Assembly: GCA_029260115.1 (NCBI GenBank)
Contig: JAJDDW010000114.1
Coordinates: 1 to 64,000, forward strand
Source of the DNA: Phycisphaerae bacterium
GTDB taxonomy: Bacteria; Planctomycetota; Phycisphaerae; UBA1845
Direction: 5' to 3'
Length of the DNA: 64,000 bases
Shown here one piece after another: positions 53,682-63,322 of this stretch. Every line of letters starts with the position of its first letter. The first letter of the stretch is position 1. A model generated the notes under the pieces. It did no database searches, was not told where the DNA came from, and saw only the letters and a program-made list of their open reading frames with translations. Position numbers and translations under genes: made by a program.

Positions 53682-54704
53682 GTGCTAAAAATTGATATCC
53701 ACACGCACATTCTTCCCGAGCGTTGGCCCGACCTGCGCGAACGGTTTGGCTACGGCGGGTTCGTGCGTCTGGAACACCATAAGCCCTGCTGTGCCCGCAT
53801 GATGGTCGACGATAAATTCTTTCGCGAAATCGAGGACAACTGCTGGTCCCCCACCCGCAGAATCAAAGACTGCGATGATTCTGGCGTCCAAGTTCAGGTG
53901 TTGTCCACCGTGCCCGTCATGTTTAACTACTGGGCTAAGCCGCAAGACTCACTCGATTTATCAAAAATTCTAAACGAACACATCGCCGGAGTGGTGCGCG
54001 AATATCCGCAGCGGTTCGTCGGACTAGGCACGCTTCCCATGCAAGCCCCTAAATTGGCCGTGCCTGAACTTGAGCGATGTGTAAACGAACTGGGCCTCGC
54101 TGGCGTGCAAATCGGTTCACACATCAACGACTGGAATCTCGATCAGCCGGAACTGTTCGAGATATTCGAATCCGCAGCCTCGCTGGGAGCAGCCGTTTTT
54201 GTACATCCCTGGGATATGATGGGCAAGGACCGTATGCCCAAATATTGGCTGCCCTGGCTAGTGGGCATGCCAGCAGAAACATCCCTGGCTATCTGCTCGA
54301 TTATCTTCGGTGGAGTACTGGATCGACTGCCCCATCTGCGTATCGGATTCGCACACGGCGGCGGCGCGTTTCCGTTCACCGTAGGCCGAGTACAACATGG
54401 GTTCGACGTTCGGCCCGATCTATGCGCGGTTGATAATAAAAACTCGCCACGCAATTATCTCGGAAAATTTTTCGTAGACTCACTCGTTCATGATGCAGAC
54501 GCCCTGCGCTTTCTGGTAAACCAAATGGGAGACAACCGTGTCGCGCTAGGCTCGGATTACCCGTTCCCCTTAGGAGAGTCTCGGCCGGGCGCGATGATTG
54601 AATCGTTAAGCGATTTTTCAGCATCCACAAAAGATAAGCTTCTAGCGGGTACTGCGATTGAATTTCTCGGCGTGAATCGTCAGCAGTTTGAAATTAAAGG
54701 TTAA
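53682..54704 (+). CDS. acmsd: 2-amino-3-carboxymuconate-6-semialdehyde decarboxylase
   Basis: The 340-residue protein starts at GTG 53682, 39 bases after the previous stop. It is a metal-dependent amidohydrolase-fold decarboxylase: LKIDIHTHILPERWPD gives the HxH metal ligands, then VFVHPWDMMGKDR, FAHGGGAFPFTVGR, and GSDYPFPLGE with the catalytic Asp. It decarboxylates ACMS to 2-aminomuconate semialdehyde, diverting tryptophan catabolism away from quinolinate and NAD. Its presence next to the dioxygenase argues for a catabolic operon. The 8-base gap before kynureninase suggests co-translation. Confidence 0.94.
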   Translation: MLKIDIHTHILPERWPDLRERFGYGGFVRLEHHKPCCARMMVDDKFFREIEDNCWSPTRRIKDCDDSGVQVQVLSTVPVMFNYWAKPQDSLDLSKILNEHIAGVVREYPQRFVGLGTLPMQAPKLAVPELERCVNELGLAGVQIGSHINDWNLDQPELFEIFESAASLGAAVFVHPWDMMGKDRMPKYWLPWLVGMPAETSLAICSIIFGGVLDRLPHLRIGFAHGGGAFPFTVGRVQHGFDVRPDLCAVDNKNSPRNYLGKFFVDSLVHDADALRFLVNQMGDNRVALGSDYPFPLGESRPGAMIESLSDFSASTKDKLLAGTAIEFLGVNRQQFEIKG

Positions 54705-54712
54705 GTCATTTT

Positions 54713-56029
54713 ATGTCCGCAGATTCTAACAACGTTTCCGAGACGGAATCAGATTTTACTACCGACGAATCGTGCGCATTGTCATTCGATCAACACGACC
54801 CGCTAGCTAAATACCGTCAACAGTTTCATCAGCCAAGCGGCGGCGACGGAGTGCCAAAAATATACTTCGCCGGCAATTCGCTAGGCCTTCAGCCAAAGGG
54901 TGTTCGGGATGAACTATCCCAAGAACTAGACGACTGGGCTAAGCTAGGCGTCGATGCACACTTTGATGGCCGAAACCCTTGGTTTTCCTATCATGAAATT
55001 CTTCGCGATAGCGGCGCTCGTCTCGTAGGTGCAAAACCGAGCGAAGTAGTCATGATGAATAGCTTAACCGTCAATCTGCATCTGATGATGGCTTCGTTTT
55101 ATCAGCCAACGCAATCTCGATACAAAATATTGATGGACTACCCGGCTTTCCCTTCTGATGTATATGCGATCAAATCCCAACTGCGACATCATGGGTATGA
55201 CCCGTATGATGCGTTGATCGAAGTTCATCCACTCGATGGCGAACATACGCTACGAAGCGAAGACATCGTAAAGCAAATCGAACGCGACGGGCAGCAAATC
55301 TCGCTGGTCCTGCTAGCTGGTGTCAATTATTTCACGGGTCAGTACTACGATATGCAGACAATCACCCAATCCGGTAGAAGCCAGGGCTGTGCGGTTGGCT
55401 GGGATCTCGCCCACGCAGCTGGAAACGTAGACATGAAGCTTCACGATTGGGACGTGGATTTCGCCTGTTGGTGCAACTACAAATATATCAACAGCGGTCC
55501 CGGGGCTTTGGCGGGCTGTTTTGTACACGAACGACACGGGAATAATCTCGACTTGCCGCGATTGGCTGGGTGGTGGGGCAACGATCCTACAAAACGTTTT
55601 CAAATGCATCTGCTACCTGAGTTTACACCCCAGGTAGGGGCTGATGGTTGGCAGATTAGCAATCCGCCAATTTTTGCGGCGGCGCCTTTGAAGGCGTCGC
55701 TTGCGGTGTTTGACCAGGCCACCATGCCCGCGTTGCGAAAAAAGTCTTTATCGCTAACTGGCTATCTGCAATTTTTAATCGACGATATTTCGCCCGAGCG
55801 TTTTGAAGTCATCACGCCACGCAGACCTGAGGCGAGAGGTTGTCAGCTTTCCATTTTGGTACATAGCCGACCGGAGGCGTTATTACAATCCTTGAAAGAT
55901 GGCAATGTAGTATGCGATTTTCGCCAGCCTAATGTGATTCGCGTCGCGCCGACTCCGCTGTATAATTCGTACCATGAGGTGTGGCGCTTCGCCCAGGTAT
56001 TAAAATTGCATGATGTCTTAAACGCTTGA
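54713..56029 (+). CDS. kynU: Kynureninase
   Basis: The 438-residue protein is a PLP-dependent fold-type I enzyme. FAGNSLGLQPKGV is the conserved N-terminal segment, NSLTVNLHLMMASFY follows, and GWDLAHAAGN binds PLP. The PLP lysine lies in CWCNYKYINSGPGA, and WQISNPPIFAAAPLKASL is conserved. It hydrolyses kynurenine or 3-hydroxykynurenine to anthranilate or 3-hydroxyanthranilate plus alanine. It is of normal length. A 185-base gap holding a dispersed repeat separates it from kmo. Confidence 0.95.
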   Translation: MSADSNNVSETESDFTTDESCALSFDQHDPLAKYRQQFHQPSGGDGVPKIYFAGNSLGLQPKGVRDELSQELDDWAKLGVDAHFDGRNPWFSYHEILRDSGARLVGAKPSEVVMMNSLTVNLHLMMASFYQPTQSRYKILMDYPAFPSDVYAIKSQLRHHGYDPYDALIEVHPLDGEHTLRSEDIVKQIERDGQQISLVLLAGVNYFTGQYYDMQTITQSGRSQGCAVGWDLAHAAGNVDMKLHDWDVDFACWCNYKYINSGPGALAGCFVHERHGNNLDLPRLAGWWGNDPTKRFQMHLLPEFTPQVGADGWQISNPPIFAAAPLKASLAVFDQATMPALRKKSLSLTGYLQFLIDDISPERFEVITPRRPEARGCQLSILVHSRPEALLQSLKDGNVVCDFRQPNVIRVAPTPLYNSYHEVWRFAQVLKLHDVLNA

Positions 56030-56152
56030 ATCGAGCTGCGGGCAAAATAAAACCCCGATTCATCGGGAACCCACGTGGAGTTGAAAATACAATATGATGC
56101 ACAATACTAATGCGGATTGCTCAAAGGCCGATGGCTGCACTGGAACCCAAGT

Positions 56153-56180
56153 CCGCACAGGCTGAAGCCTGCGGCTCGTT
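56153..56180 (+). repeat. Dispersed GC-rich repeat, copy 5
   Basis: CCGCACAGGCTGAAGCCTGC followed by GGCTCGTT is a close copy of the 21527 element with an intact palindrome (AGGCT...AGCCT). It lies between kynU and kmo and could fold into a hairpin in the transcript. Confidence 0.75.
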
Positions 56181-56214
56181 CAGATGGTAACACCCATAAC
56201 AGGGTTCGTACAAA

Positions 56215-57552
56215 ATGAGTGATTCACAAACGCAAAAATTTACCATCGTCGGCGGCGGCCTCGGTGGTGCGCTCATGGCTGTCTACCTTGGGCAGGCGGG
56301 GTATGACGTCGAAGTATACGAGATGCGCCCTGACATGCGCGGCGGAAACATTCCAGGCGGTCGCTCTATCAATCTCGCCTTATCGCATCGAGGCATCGTC
56401 GCGCTAGAACGCGTGGGCCTCGCCGAGGAAATTCTCAAGACGGCTGTCCCCATGCGCGGGCGGATGATTCATGAGGCTAATTCTTCGCTCAAGTTTCAGC
56501 CATACGGCAAGGACGATTCGCACGTTATCCATTCCGTCTCGCGCGGCGGATTAAACGCATTACTCCTCGAAGCCGCTGATCGCTTGCCCAACGTCAAACT
56601 GTTTTTCAATAAAAAATGTACCGACGTTCAGCTCAGTACCAGCTCAGTTGAATTGCTGGATATGGAGACCAACGAGACTTCGACCGTCGATGGTGGGATT
56701 GTTGTCAGCGCCGACGGCGCTTTCTCCGCAGTACGCAAACCCATGCAAAAGTTGGATCGTTTCGATTATAGCCAGAATTATTTGGCGCACGGGTACAAGG
56801 AATTAGTCATCCCGCCTGGAAAAAATGGCTCCTTTCAGATGGCCCGCGACGCCCTGCATATTTGGCCGCGAAAATCGTTTATGATGATCGCGCTTCCTAA
56901 CGAAGACGGCTCGTACACATGCACGATTTTTTGGCCTTTTGCAGGGCCTCACAGCTTCGATGTGCTGCGAACCAAACAAGACGTCGAGTCATATTTCCGC
57001 GAACATTTTCCCGACGCCGTCCCCATCATGCCCACACTGACAGAAGATTATTTCGCCAACCCCACAAGCTCACTATGCACCTTGCGCTGTGGGCCTTGGT
57101 ATTATCGCGACAAGGTTGTGTTGCTCGGAGATGCCGCCCACGCCGTAGTCCCCTTTTATGGCCAGGGTATGAACGCCTCGTTTGAAGACGTGCTCGTGTT
57201 GTGCGAGTGCATGGAAAAGCATAAACCGAACTGGGAAGTTGCGTTTCGTGAGTATTTCCAAATTCGTAAGGAACATGTAGACGTATTAGCTGACCTCGCA
57301 ATTAGCAATTTTGTTGAAATGCGCGATCATACCGGATCGAAAATGTTTCGCCTTAAAAAATACACGGAGAAACTTCTCAGTAAAATGCTGCCATTTTGGT
57401 ACACACCGCTGTACAACATGACTACGCACTCACGTATGCGCTATGGGGATGCAATTAAGCGAGCAAATTTCCAAAACCGGGTCGTAGCAACGACGGCTAT
57501 TACGGCTATGGTAATTATCGCAGGCGCTGTTCTTCGAACATTACTATTTTGA
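56215..57552 (+). CDS. kmo: Kynurenine 3-monooxygenase
   Basis: The 445-residue flavoprotein has the GxGxxG FAD motif in IVGGGLGGALMAVYLGQAG. It also has RSINLALSHRGIVALERVGL, characteristic of KMO, DGAFSAVR, and LLGDAAHAVVPFYGQGMNASFEDV, the second flavin motif. It hydroxylates kynurenine at C3 with NADPH and oxygen. The C-terminus has a hydrophobic segment VVATTAITAMVIIAGAVL, a possible membrane anchor as in eukaryotic KMO. Three further enzymes of the pathway lie on both sides. Confidence 0.96.
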   Translation: MSDSQTQKFTIVGGGLGGALMAVYLGQAGYDVEVYEMRPDMRGGNIPGGRSINLALSHRGIVALERVGLAEEILKTAVPMRGRMIHEANSSLKFQPYGKDDSHVIHSVSRGGLNALLLEAADRLPNVKLFFNKKCTDVQLSTSSVELLDMETNETSTVDGGIVVSADGAFSAVRKPMQKLDRFDYSQNYLAHGYKELVIPPGKNGSFQMARDALHIWPRKSFMMIALPNEDGSYTCTIFWPFAGPHSFDVLRTKQDVESYFREHFPDAVPIMPTLTEDYFANPTSSLCTLRCGPWYYRDKVVLLGDAAHAVVPFYGQGMNASFEDVLVLCECMEKHKPNWEVAFREYFQIRKEHVDVLADLAISNFVEMRDHTGSKMFRLKKYTEKLLSKMLPFWYTPLYNMTTHSRMRYGDAIKRANFQNRVVATTAITAMVIIAGAVLRTLLF

Positions 57553-57580
57553 ATTTGATCTAACGCAACGGAATCGACAA

Positions 57581-58363
57581 ATGCCATTAACTTATCGTGA
57601 CTATTTGATGATCGACGAATTGCTTTCTTTGCAGCAATCGCGCTCCCACCCACCGGAGCATGACGAACAGTTATTCATCATCATTCACCAAGTTTACGAA
57701 CTATGGTTCAAACTGATGCTACACGAGTTCGGCAAAATCAATCGTGATTTTTCGGGCAATGATTTATTCGGAGCCATCCACACTTTCAAACGTGTCCGCA
57801 CGATCATGAAAACGCTGGTAAGCCAAATTGATATTTTGGAAACGATGACGCCGATGTCGTTTACCAGTTTTCGTGATCGTCTCGACACGGCCTCCGGTTT
57901 TCAGTCCGTGCAATTTCGCGAGTTTGAATACGCGCTAGGTTACAAGCGCCCGGATATGCTCAAATACCACGAGCAAGCTAGCGCAGCCCATGCGACGCTA
58001 TCCAAAAGATTAAATGAACGTAGTGTCATGGACCATTTCTATGACTTTTTGCAACACCAAGGCGCGTCGATTCCCAAGTTACTTCTTGAAAAACCCGTTG
58101 CAGCGCCAACGGCCGCGAATGAGGACATTCAGCAATCGTTGCATACGCTTTATACGACCAAGCCTGACTTAGCTATTCTTTTTGAATCCATGATGGATTT
58201 TGATGAAGGCGCGCAGGAGTGGCGCTATCGGCATGTAAAACTCGTCGAGCGTACCATTGGCCAAAAGCATGGCACAGGCGGTTCGCTGGGCGTCGATTTT
58301 CTAAAGCAGTCCCTTTTTCAACCGCTCTTCCCAGACCTCTGGGCCATCCGACATCGGCTATAG
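57581..58363 (+). CDS. kynA: Tryptophan 2,3-dioxygenase
   Basis: The 260-residue protein is a heme-dependent TDO. LTYRDYLMIDELLSLQQ and QLFIIIHQVYELWFKLML are conserved, and FRDRLDTASGFQSVQFREFEYALGYK contributes the active-site Arg and substrate pocket. HVKLVERTIGQKHGTGGSLG is the signature near the C-terminus, where the heme His lies. It oxidises tryptophan to N-formylkynurenine. The next enzyme, kynurenine formamidase, is not encoded in this window. The gene begins 28 bases after kmo. A weak hairpin CGTC-GTAG-GACG with six T follows at about 58428-58444. Confidence 0.95.
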   Translation: MPLTYRDYLMIDELLSLQQSRSHPPEHDEQLFIIIHQVYELWFKLMLHEFGKINRDFSGNDLFGAIHTFKRVRTIMKTLVSQIDILETMTPMSFTSFRDRLDTASGFQSVQFREFEYALGYKRPDMLKYHEQASAAHATLSKRLNERSVMDHFYDFLQHQGASIPKLLLEKPVAAPTAANEDIQQSLHTLYTTKPDLAILFESMMDFDEGAQEWRYRHVKLVERTIGQKHGTGGSLGVDFLKQSLFQPLFPDLWAIRHRL

Positions 58364-58604
58364 CCCCTTGGCGGTCGATCAGAGAGCTGAATTAAAGAAA
58401 TTATTACTTTTTGCATCCCGACCAACCGTCGTAGGACGTTTTTTCGGACTATATACTCTCTACCACACAGCCAACGTTGAAAATCACGCGAATTGGCCCT
58501 ACGCTTATGTGGGGAGAATTGGCCTCGCTGCGTCCAGAAAATGAACAGGGGTAGATTTGGACTGCGGGCTGATAGTTGTTGTCTAACTAAGGGGGAACGC
58601 GTCC

Positions 58605-60395
58605 ATGCGGATGTCCAATATTGCGATCACAGTATTCGCTTCACTCACTTTCGGTGCTGCCGTTGCACATGCCCTTCCGATGTTCGTCGATCAAACATTG
58701 GACGCGGGGGTTAGCTACGTTCAATGGGACGGCATCATGCCAGCCGGCGTGGACAACGGCGTTTTCATGATGTCCGGCGGCGCGGCAGCTGGCGACTTTG
58801 ACAACGACGGCTGGCCTGACCTCTATGTCACACGTATCGGCGCACCCAACCGACTCTTTCGAAATCTCACAAACGGCACGTTCGAGGAGGTTGGCACACT
58901 TCGCGGTGTTGCGTTAGATAGCTTTTCGACCGGATGCGCCTGGGCGGACATCGACAACGACGGCGACCTCGACCTCTACGTCCTCACCACGGAACCAGCG
59001 ACGCGCCATTATCTATTTATTAACGATGGCACTGGGATGTTTACTGAACAGGCTATCGCGCGCGGCGCGGACATAACAACGAGTTCAGCTAAACGGTCAT
59101 CTACGAGTACAACATTTGGCGACTACAATCGAGACGGTTGGCTAGACGTTATCGTAGCTACTTGGTCACCCAATACTGCAAGCACCGGCGGCGAACGAAC
59201 CTACCTTCTCAAAAATACAGGTAATGGCAATTTCGTAGACGTGACCACCTCGGCAAACTTATTTTATCAAGACGTCGTATGGGGGTTTTCGCCGCGTTTT
59301 ACGGATGTGGATAACGACGGCTGGCCCGACATTCTCATCGCTGCGGATTTCAACTCTAGCAAGCTTTATCACAATAATCAGGACGGCACTTTTACTGACA
59401 TAACATCGGCATCTAACGTGGCCACCGACGAAAATGGCATGGGCGCTACGGTTGGCGATTTCGAAAATGATGGCGATCTTGATTGGTTTGTCACTTCGAT
59501 TTACGATTCAGCAGCAACGTGCGATATTCCGGCTAATAGCTGTAATTGGGGAAATAGCGGTAATCGCATGTACGCCAATGGCGGAAGCGGCGTCTTCTCC
59601 GACTCAACCGATTTCTGCGGTGTACGCGAAGGCTATTGGGGCTGGGGCACAACCTTTCTCGACTACGACAACGACGGCGATGCAGACCTTACGATGACCA
59701 ACGGCGTGAATTTCCCCGTCACATTCGACGACCCATTCAACTTCAATCCGGTACGATTTTGGGATAATGACGGCACTGGCCAGATGACCGAAATCAGTGC
59801 CACACTAGGCCTGACCGACGCCCGCAGCGGCAAAGGCATTCTAACATTCGATTACGATCATGATGGTGACCAAGACATATTCGTGACCAACAACCGCGAT
59901 ACACCTGTGCTATATCGCAACGACATTGGCAATGCCAAACCTTGGCTACAAGTACAATTACAGGGCTTCGAAACAAATCGCTCCGGCGTGGGTGCCCGCA
60001 TATATGTGTATTCTACGGGAACTACCAATCCGCAGATGCGGGAAGTATCTGCCAGTTCTAATTTCATGTCGCATAACGACATCGTCGAACATTTTGGATT
60101 ATCCACCGCAACTTTCGCCGACGTCGTGCGCGTCGATTGGCCATTGAGCGGCTTGACGTCGATCATGAGGAATATTCCGTCAGGCCAGAAGATCACCATC
60201 TACGAACCACACGCCGGTGATTTCGACGGCGACAACCTCACGACCTTAGATGATGCGCAAGCATTCACGACTTGCCTAGCTGGCCCAAGCAGCAACCAAT
60301 CGGCTACCCTATGCCGGGTCGGCGATATGGATGAGGATAGCGACGTCGATCTACAAGACGTGCAACTGTGGCAGATGCAATTTCAATCACCGTAA
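58605..60395 (+). CDS. FG-GAP/ASPIC (CRTAC1-like) secreted protein with dockerin-like tail
   Basis: The 596-residue precursor starts at ATG 58605, with GGGGGA 8 bases upstream. A signal peptide (AITVFASLTFGAAVAHA) leads into seven or more FG-GAP/VCBS repeats with calcium loops: GDFDNDGWPDLYV, ADIDNDGDLDLYV, GDYNRDGWLDVIV, TDVDNDGWPDILI, GDFENDGDLDWFV, LDYDNDGDADLTM and FDYDHDGDQDIFV. These build an integrin-like propeller. Then comes the ASPIC/UnbV domain (GVGARIYVYSTGTTNPQMRE and SNFMSHNDIVEHFGLS). The tail (GDFDGDNLTTLDDAQAF, VGDMDEDSDVDLQDVQLW) resembles a dockerin. It is probably extracellular and binds other proteins or polysaccharide. Confidence 0.9.
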   Translation: MRMSNIAITVFASLTFGAAVAHALPMFVDQTLDAGVSYVQWDGIMPAGVDNGVFMMSGGAAAGDFDNDGWPDLYVTRIGAPNRLFRNLTNGTFEEVGTLRGVALDSFSTGCAWADIDNDGDLDLYVLTTEPATRHYLFINDGTGMFTEQAIARGADITTSSAKRSSTSTTFGDYNRDGWLDVIVATWSPNTASTGGERTYLLKNTGNGNFVDVTTSANLFYQDVVWGFSPRFTDVDNDGWPDILIAADFNSSKLYHNNQDGTFTDITSASNVATDENGMGATVGDFENDGDLDWFVTSIYDSAATCDIPANSCNWGNSGNRMYANGGSGVFSDSTDFCGVREGYWGWGTTFLDYDNDGDADLTMTNGVNFPVTFDDPFNFNPVRFWDNDGTGQMTEISATLGLTDARSGKGILTFDYDHDGDQDIFVTNNRDTPVLYRNDIGNAKPWLQVQLQGFETNRSGVGARIYVYSTGTTNPQMREVSASSNFMSHNDIVEHFGLSTATFADVVRVDWPLSGLTSIMRNIPSGQKITIYEPHAGDFDGDNLTTLDDAQAFTTCLAGPSSNQSATLCRVGDMDEDSDVDLQDVQLWQMQFQSP

Positions 60396-60459
60396 TGGCA
60401 AAGCCAAATTCACGAATTCCGTTAGGCGAAATGGAGTTTCAGAATAACCGGCTGAATGG

Positions 60460-62133
60460 CTAACGCCCTGGTATATTCACCCCGCGATCCTTCGCGATCT
60501 CGTCCGCTTTTTCATAGCCTGCATCCACATGGCGAATCACGCCCATCGCGGGGTCTGCCGTGAGGACTCGTTGCAGGCGGGCTGCGGCTTCTTTCGTACC
60601 GTCGGCGACGATGACCTGCCCCGCGTGAATAGCGTAACCAATACCCACACCGCCGCCATGATGAACGGAAACCCAACTCGCTCCGCATGCGGTGTTGACT
60701 AGCGCATTGAGAATTGGCCAATCGGCAATGGCGTCTGAGCCATCCTTCATACCCTCGGTTTCGCGATTGGGCGAGGCGACGCTTCCACAATCCAAATGGT
60801 CCCGGCCAATGACAATCGGCGCGGTAATCTCACCGCTAGCAACCAAATCATTAAACACCAACCCCATCTTCGCTCGCTCGCCATAGCCTAGCCAGCAGAT
60901 TCGCGCGGGCAATCCTTGAAAAGCCACCCGCTCACTGGCTAGCCGAATCCAACGGCAAAGATGTTCGTGCTGGGGAAAAGTTTCTAAAATCGCCCGGTCC
61001 GTGCGTTTTATATCATCCGGGTTTCCAGACAGCGCCGCCCAACGGAAAGGCCCTTGCCCTTCGCAAAAAAGCGGGCGGATAAACAGGGGCACGAAACCGA
61101 TGATGTCGAATGCATTTTCTACGCCCACCAGCTTAGCTTGGCCACGAATGTTATTGCCGTAATCAAAGGTCACCGCACCGCGCTGCTGCATCTCAAGCAT
61201 CGCACGAACGTGTTCGCCCATGGTCCGCATGGATTCGGTGATGTACCGATCGGGATCGGTCTTGCGTAACTTGACTGCCTCACCAAAACTCATCCCGTTG
61301 GGCACATAGCCATCGAGGGCGTCATGGGCAGAAGTCTGGTCCGTGAGCATATCCGGCGTGATATCTCGCTTGATTAACGTCTGCAACACATCCGCACAAT
61401 TACCGAGCAGGCCAACCGACAACGGCTGATTATTAGCTACGGCATCTGTCGTCCACTGCAGGGCTTCGTCTAAATTGTCAGTCCACTTATCAAGATAACG
61501 CGTTTGAATACGCCGCTCGATACGGGCCTTGTCCACTTCCACGCATAGACAAACACCTTCGTTCATCGTCACGGCTAAAGGTTGCGCACCGCCCATGCCG
61601 CCAAGCCCACCGGTCAATACCCATTTCCCCTTCAACGAACCGCTGTAATGCTGTCGGGCAGCTGCGCCGAAAGTTTCATACGTGCCCTGCAAAATGCCCT
61701 GCGTTCCAATATAAATCCAACTCCCCGCAGTCATCTGCCCATACATCGTTAGCCCCAAAGCTTCGAGCTTGCGGAACTCGTCCCAGTTACCCCAATGGGG
61801 TACGAGCATCGAATTCGAGATAAGCACGCGCGGGGCGTCCAGGTGCGTCATCACCACACCGACAGCTCGACCAGATTGCACGAGAAGCGTTTCGTCGTTT
61901 TCGAGTTGTTTCAAAGCGGTGACGATGCGATCGTAGTCGGGCCAAGATCGCGCGGCCTTCCCGCTTCCGCCATAAACAACAAGCTCAGCCGGGTTTTCTG
62001 CGACGTCTGGATCGAGGTTGTTCATTAGCATGCGCATCGCAGCTTCCTGTTGCCAGCCTTTACAACTAAGCGTTGAGCCGTGCGGTGCTCGAATAGTGCG
62101 AGATGATTTTTGCGACGAGGCTGCGACTGTCAT
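60460..62133 (-). CDS. hutU: Urocanate hydratase
   Basis: The product has 557 residues from ATG 62133; an in-frame start at 62163 adds ten. Signatures are [38 protein letters not shown] for NAD binding, and [16 protein letters not shown] around the conserved cysteine. [17 protein letters not shown] is also typical. It adds water to urocanate in histidine degradation. Other hut genes are not in the window. The length matches the family (about 555). Confidence 0.96.
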   Translation of the reverse strand: MTVAASSQKSSRTIRAPHGSTLSCKGWQQEAAMRMLMNNLDPDVAENPAELVVYGGSGKAARSWPDYDRIVTALKQLENDETLLVQSGRAVGVVMTHLDAPRVLISNSMLVPHWGNWDEFRKLEALGLTMYGQMTAGSWIYIGTQGILQGTYETFGAAARQHYSGSLKGKWVLTGGLGGMGGAQPLAVTMNEGVCLCVEVDKARIERRIQTRYLDKWTDNLDEALQWTTDAVANNQPLSVGLLGNCADVLQTLIKRDITPDMLTDQTSAHDALDGYVPNGMSFGEAVKLRKTDPDRYITESMRTMGEHVRAMLEMQQRGAVTFDYGNNIRGQAKLVGVENAFDIIGFVPLFIRPLFCEGQGPFRWAALSGNPDDIKRTDRAILETFPQHEHLCRWIRLASERVAFQGLPARICWLGYGERAKMGLVFNDLVASGEITAPIVIGRDHLDCGSVASPNRETEGMKDGSDAIADWPILNALVNTACGASWVSVHHGGGVGIGYAIHAGQVIVADGTKEAAARLQRVLTADPAMGVIRHVDAGYEKADEIAKDRGVNIPGR

Positions 62134-62289
62134 AGCGATAATTCCGTTTTTATAGCTTACCAAGCAATTCTTACACGACAGGTGATATTATAGGTGAGCA
62201 TTTACACTTGAGGCAACTTGCGCATTGGCCAACCCAAAAAACCGGCTAAATGGTGATAGTCCGGTTTGGGGGCATCTGAATACGAGCAG

Positions 62290-63096
62290 TTAATCCGCCG
62301 TCGATTCGAGATCAATCTTATCTACTAGCCCGGCATTATGTTGCGGACGAGACGGACCTGGGGCAGTGTTTTGGCTGGTATCTTGGGCCTTCATGTCGTA
62401 AGGGGAGTCGATGAGCCTTACGCGAAACCGCGCGTCACCGATTTGCAGCGTATCCTGATCTTCAAGAATTCTGAACATCGTCGCCTCATCGTTGACCAGC
62501 GTGCCGTTATGTGAATATAAATCCACAACGACAGGCCGTCCAAAATATCGCATCAACAAAGCATGCACACGCGATACACGATTATCATCAAGGTGAATAT
62601 CGCAGCCCCCGCGCCGACCAATCAAACATACCACCCGGTTAGGCTGAAGAATTCTTTTCGAATCGAGATGTTCCAGGGCAACCACTACAGGCACGGGTTC
62701 TAATCCAAACTGATGCGCACCGGAATCGACATCGTGATCGTGAGGCTGCACAATATCAACGCGAAACGTCCAATGACCAACCTGCAGCATGTCACCATCA
62801 GTTAGCTGTTCATGCTCCATCTTCAAGCCGTTTAACCGCGTACCTAACTTTGATAATAGATCGATAGCGTATACATGCTCACCGTTATTCACAATGGCGA
62901 CGTGCAGGGCAGAAACTTTTCGATGTGGCAGTACGATCTTACAACTTGGTTGTGATCCAATCGTAGTGACCAATCGACGGCACTCGATGTCGACCTTGTC
63001 GTCTGAGCCTGCGATGACCTTAAGCGTCACCCGCGGAGCAGACGCAGCAGCAATGGGTATCGAATCAGATGTCATAACGGCACCGAGCAAGCGCAT
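62290..63096 (-). CDS. Protein with two FHA domains
   Basis: The 268-residue product starts at ATG 63096, with AGGAG 5-9 bases upstream. The first FHA domain lies at about residues 25-115 (VTTIGSQPSCKIVLPHRKVSALHVAI, then LSKLGTRLNG); the second at about 150-235 (VVCLIGRRGGCDIHLDDNRVSRVHAL, then YSHNGTLVNDE). The S-x-x-H and N-G phosphothreonine contacts are present in the second domain and largely in the first. FHA domains bind phosphothreonine, so a Ser/Thr kinase partner is expected but is not in this window. There is no signal peptide. The Fe-trafficking-like gene lies 226 bases upstream on the same strand. Confidence 0.88.
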   Translation of the reverse strand: MRLLGAVMTSDSIPIAAASAPRVTLKVIAGSDDKVDIECRRLVTTIGSQPSCKIVLPHRKVSALHVAIVNNGEHVYAIDLLSKLGTRLNGLKMEHEQLTDGDMLQVGHWTFRVDIVQPHDHDVDSGAHQFGLEPVPVVVALEHLDSKRILQPNRVVCLIGRRGGCDIHLDDNRVSRVHALLMRYFGRPVVVDLYSHNGTLVNDEATMFRILEDQDTLQIGDARFRVRLIDSPYDMKAQDTSQNTAPGPSRPQHNAGLVDKIDLESTAD

Positions 63097-63322
63097 ACTA
63101 CTCCTGTGCTTTTTCGTAAGTACCCCTTACAAAGGATTTGGCCAGCGCCAAACTCCCAGCATATACATTATACCGAGCGAGGAACCTCGATTCCAGCTAT
63201 TTCAGTAGAAAGTAGCCCTGCGCACGTCATTGTCGGCTTAGAATCGGGGCTAATTGAGTTGAGTAGCGATCGCACCCAGTCAAGCGGGTGTCACTACCGG
63301 TTAGCCGCAAATTGGCACAAAA

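Noticed and set aside
58427..58446. Weak hairpin CGTC-GTAG-GACG with a T run after the kynurenine operon
   Set aside because: The stem is only four base pairs, so I mention it but do not list it as a terminator.
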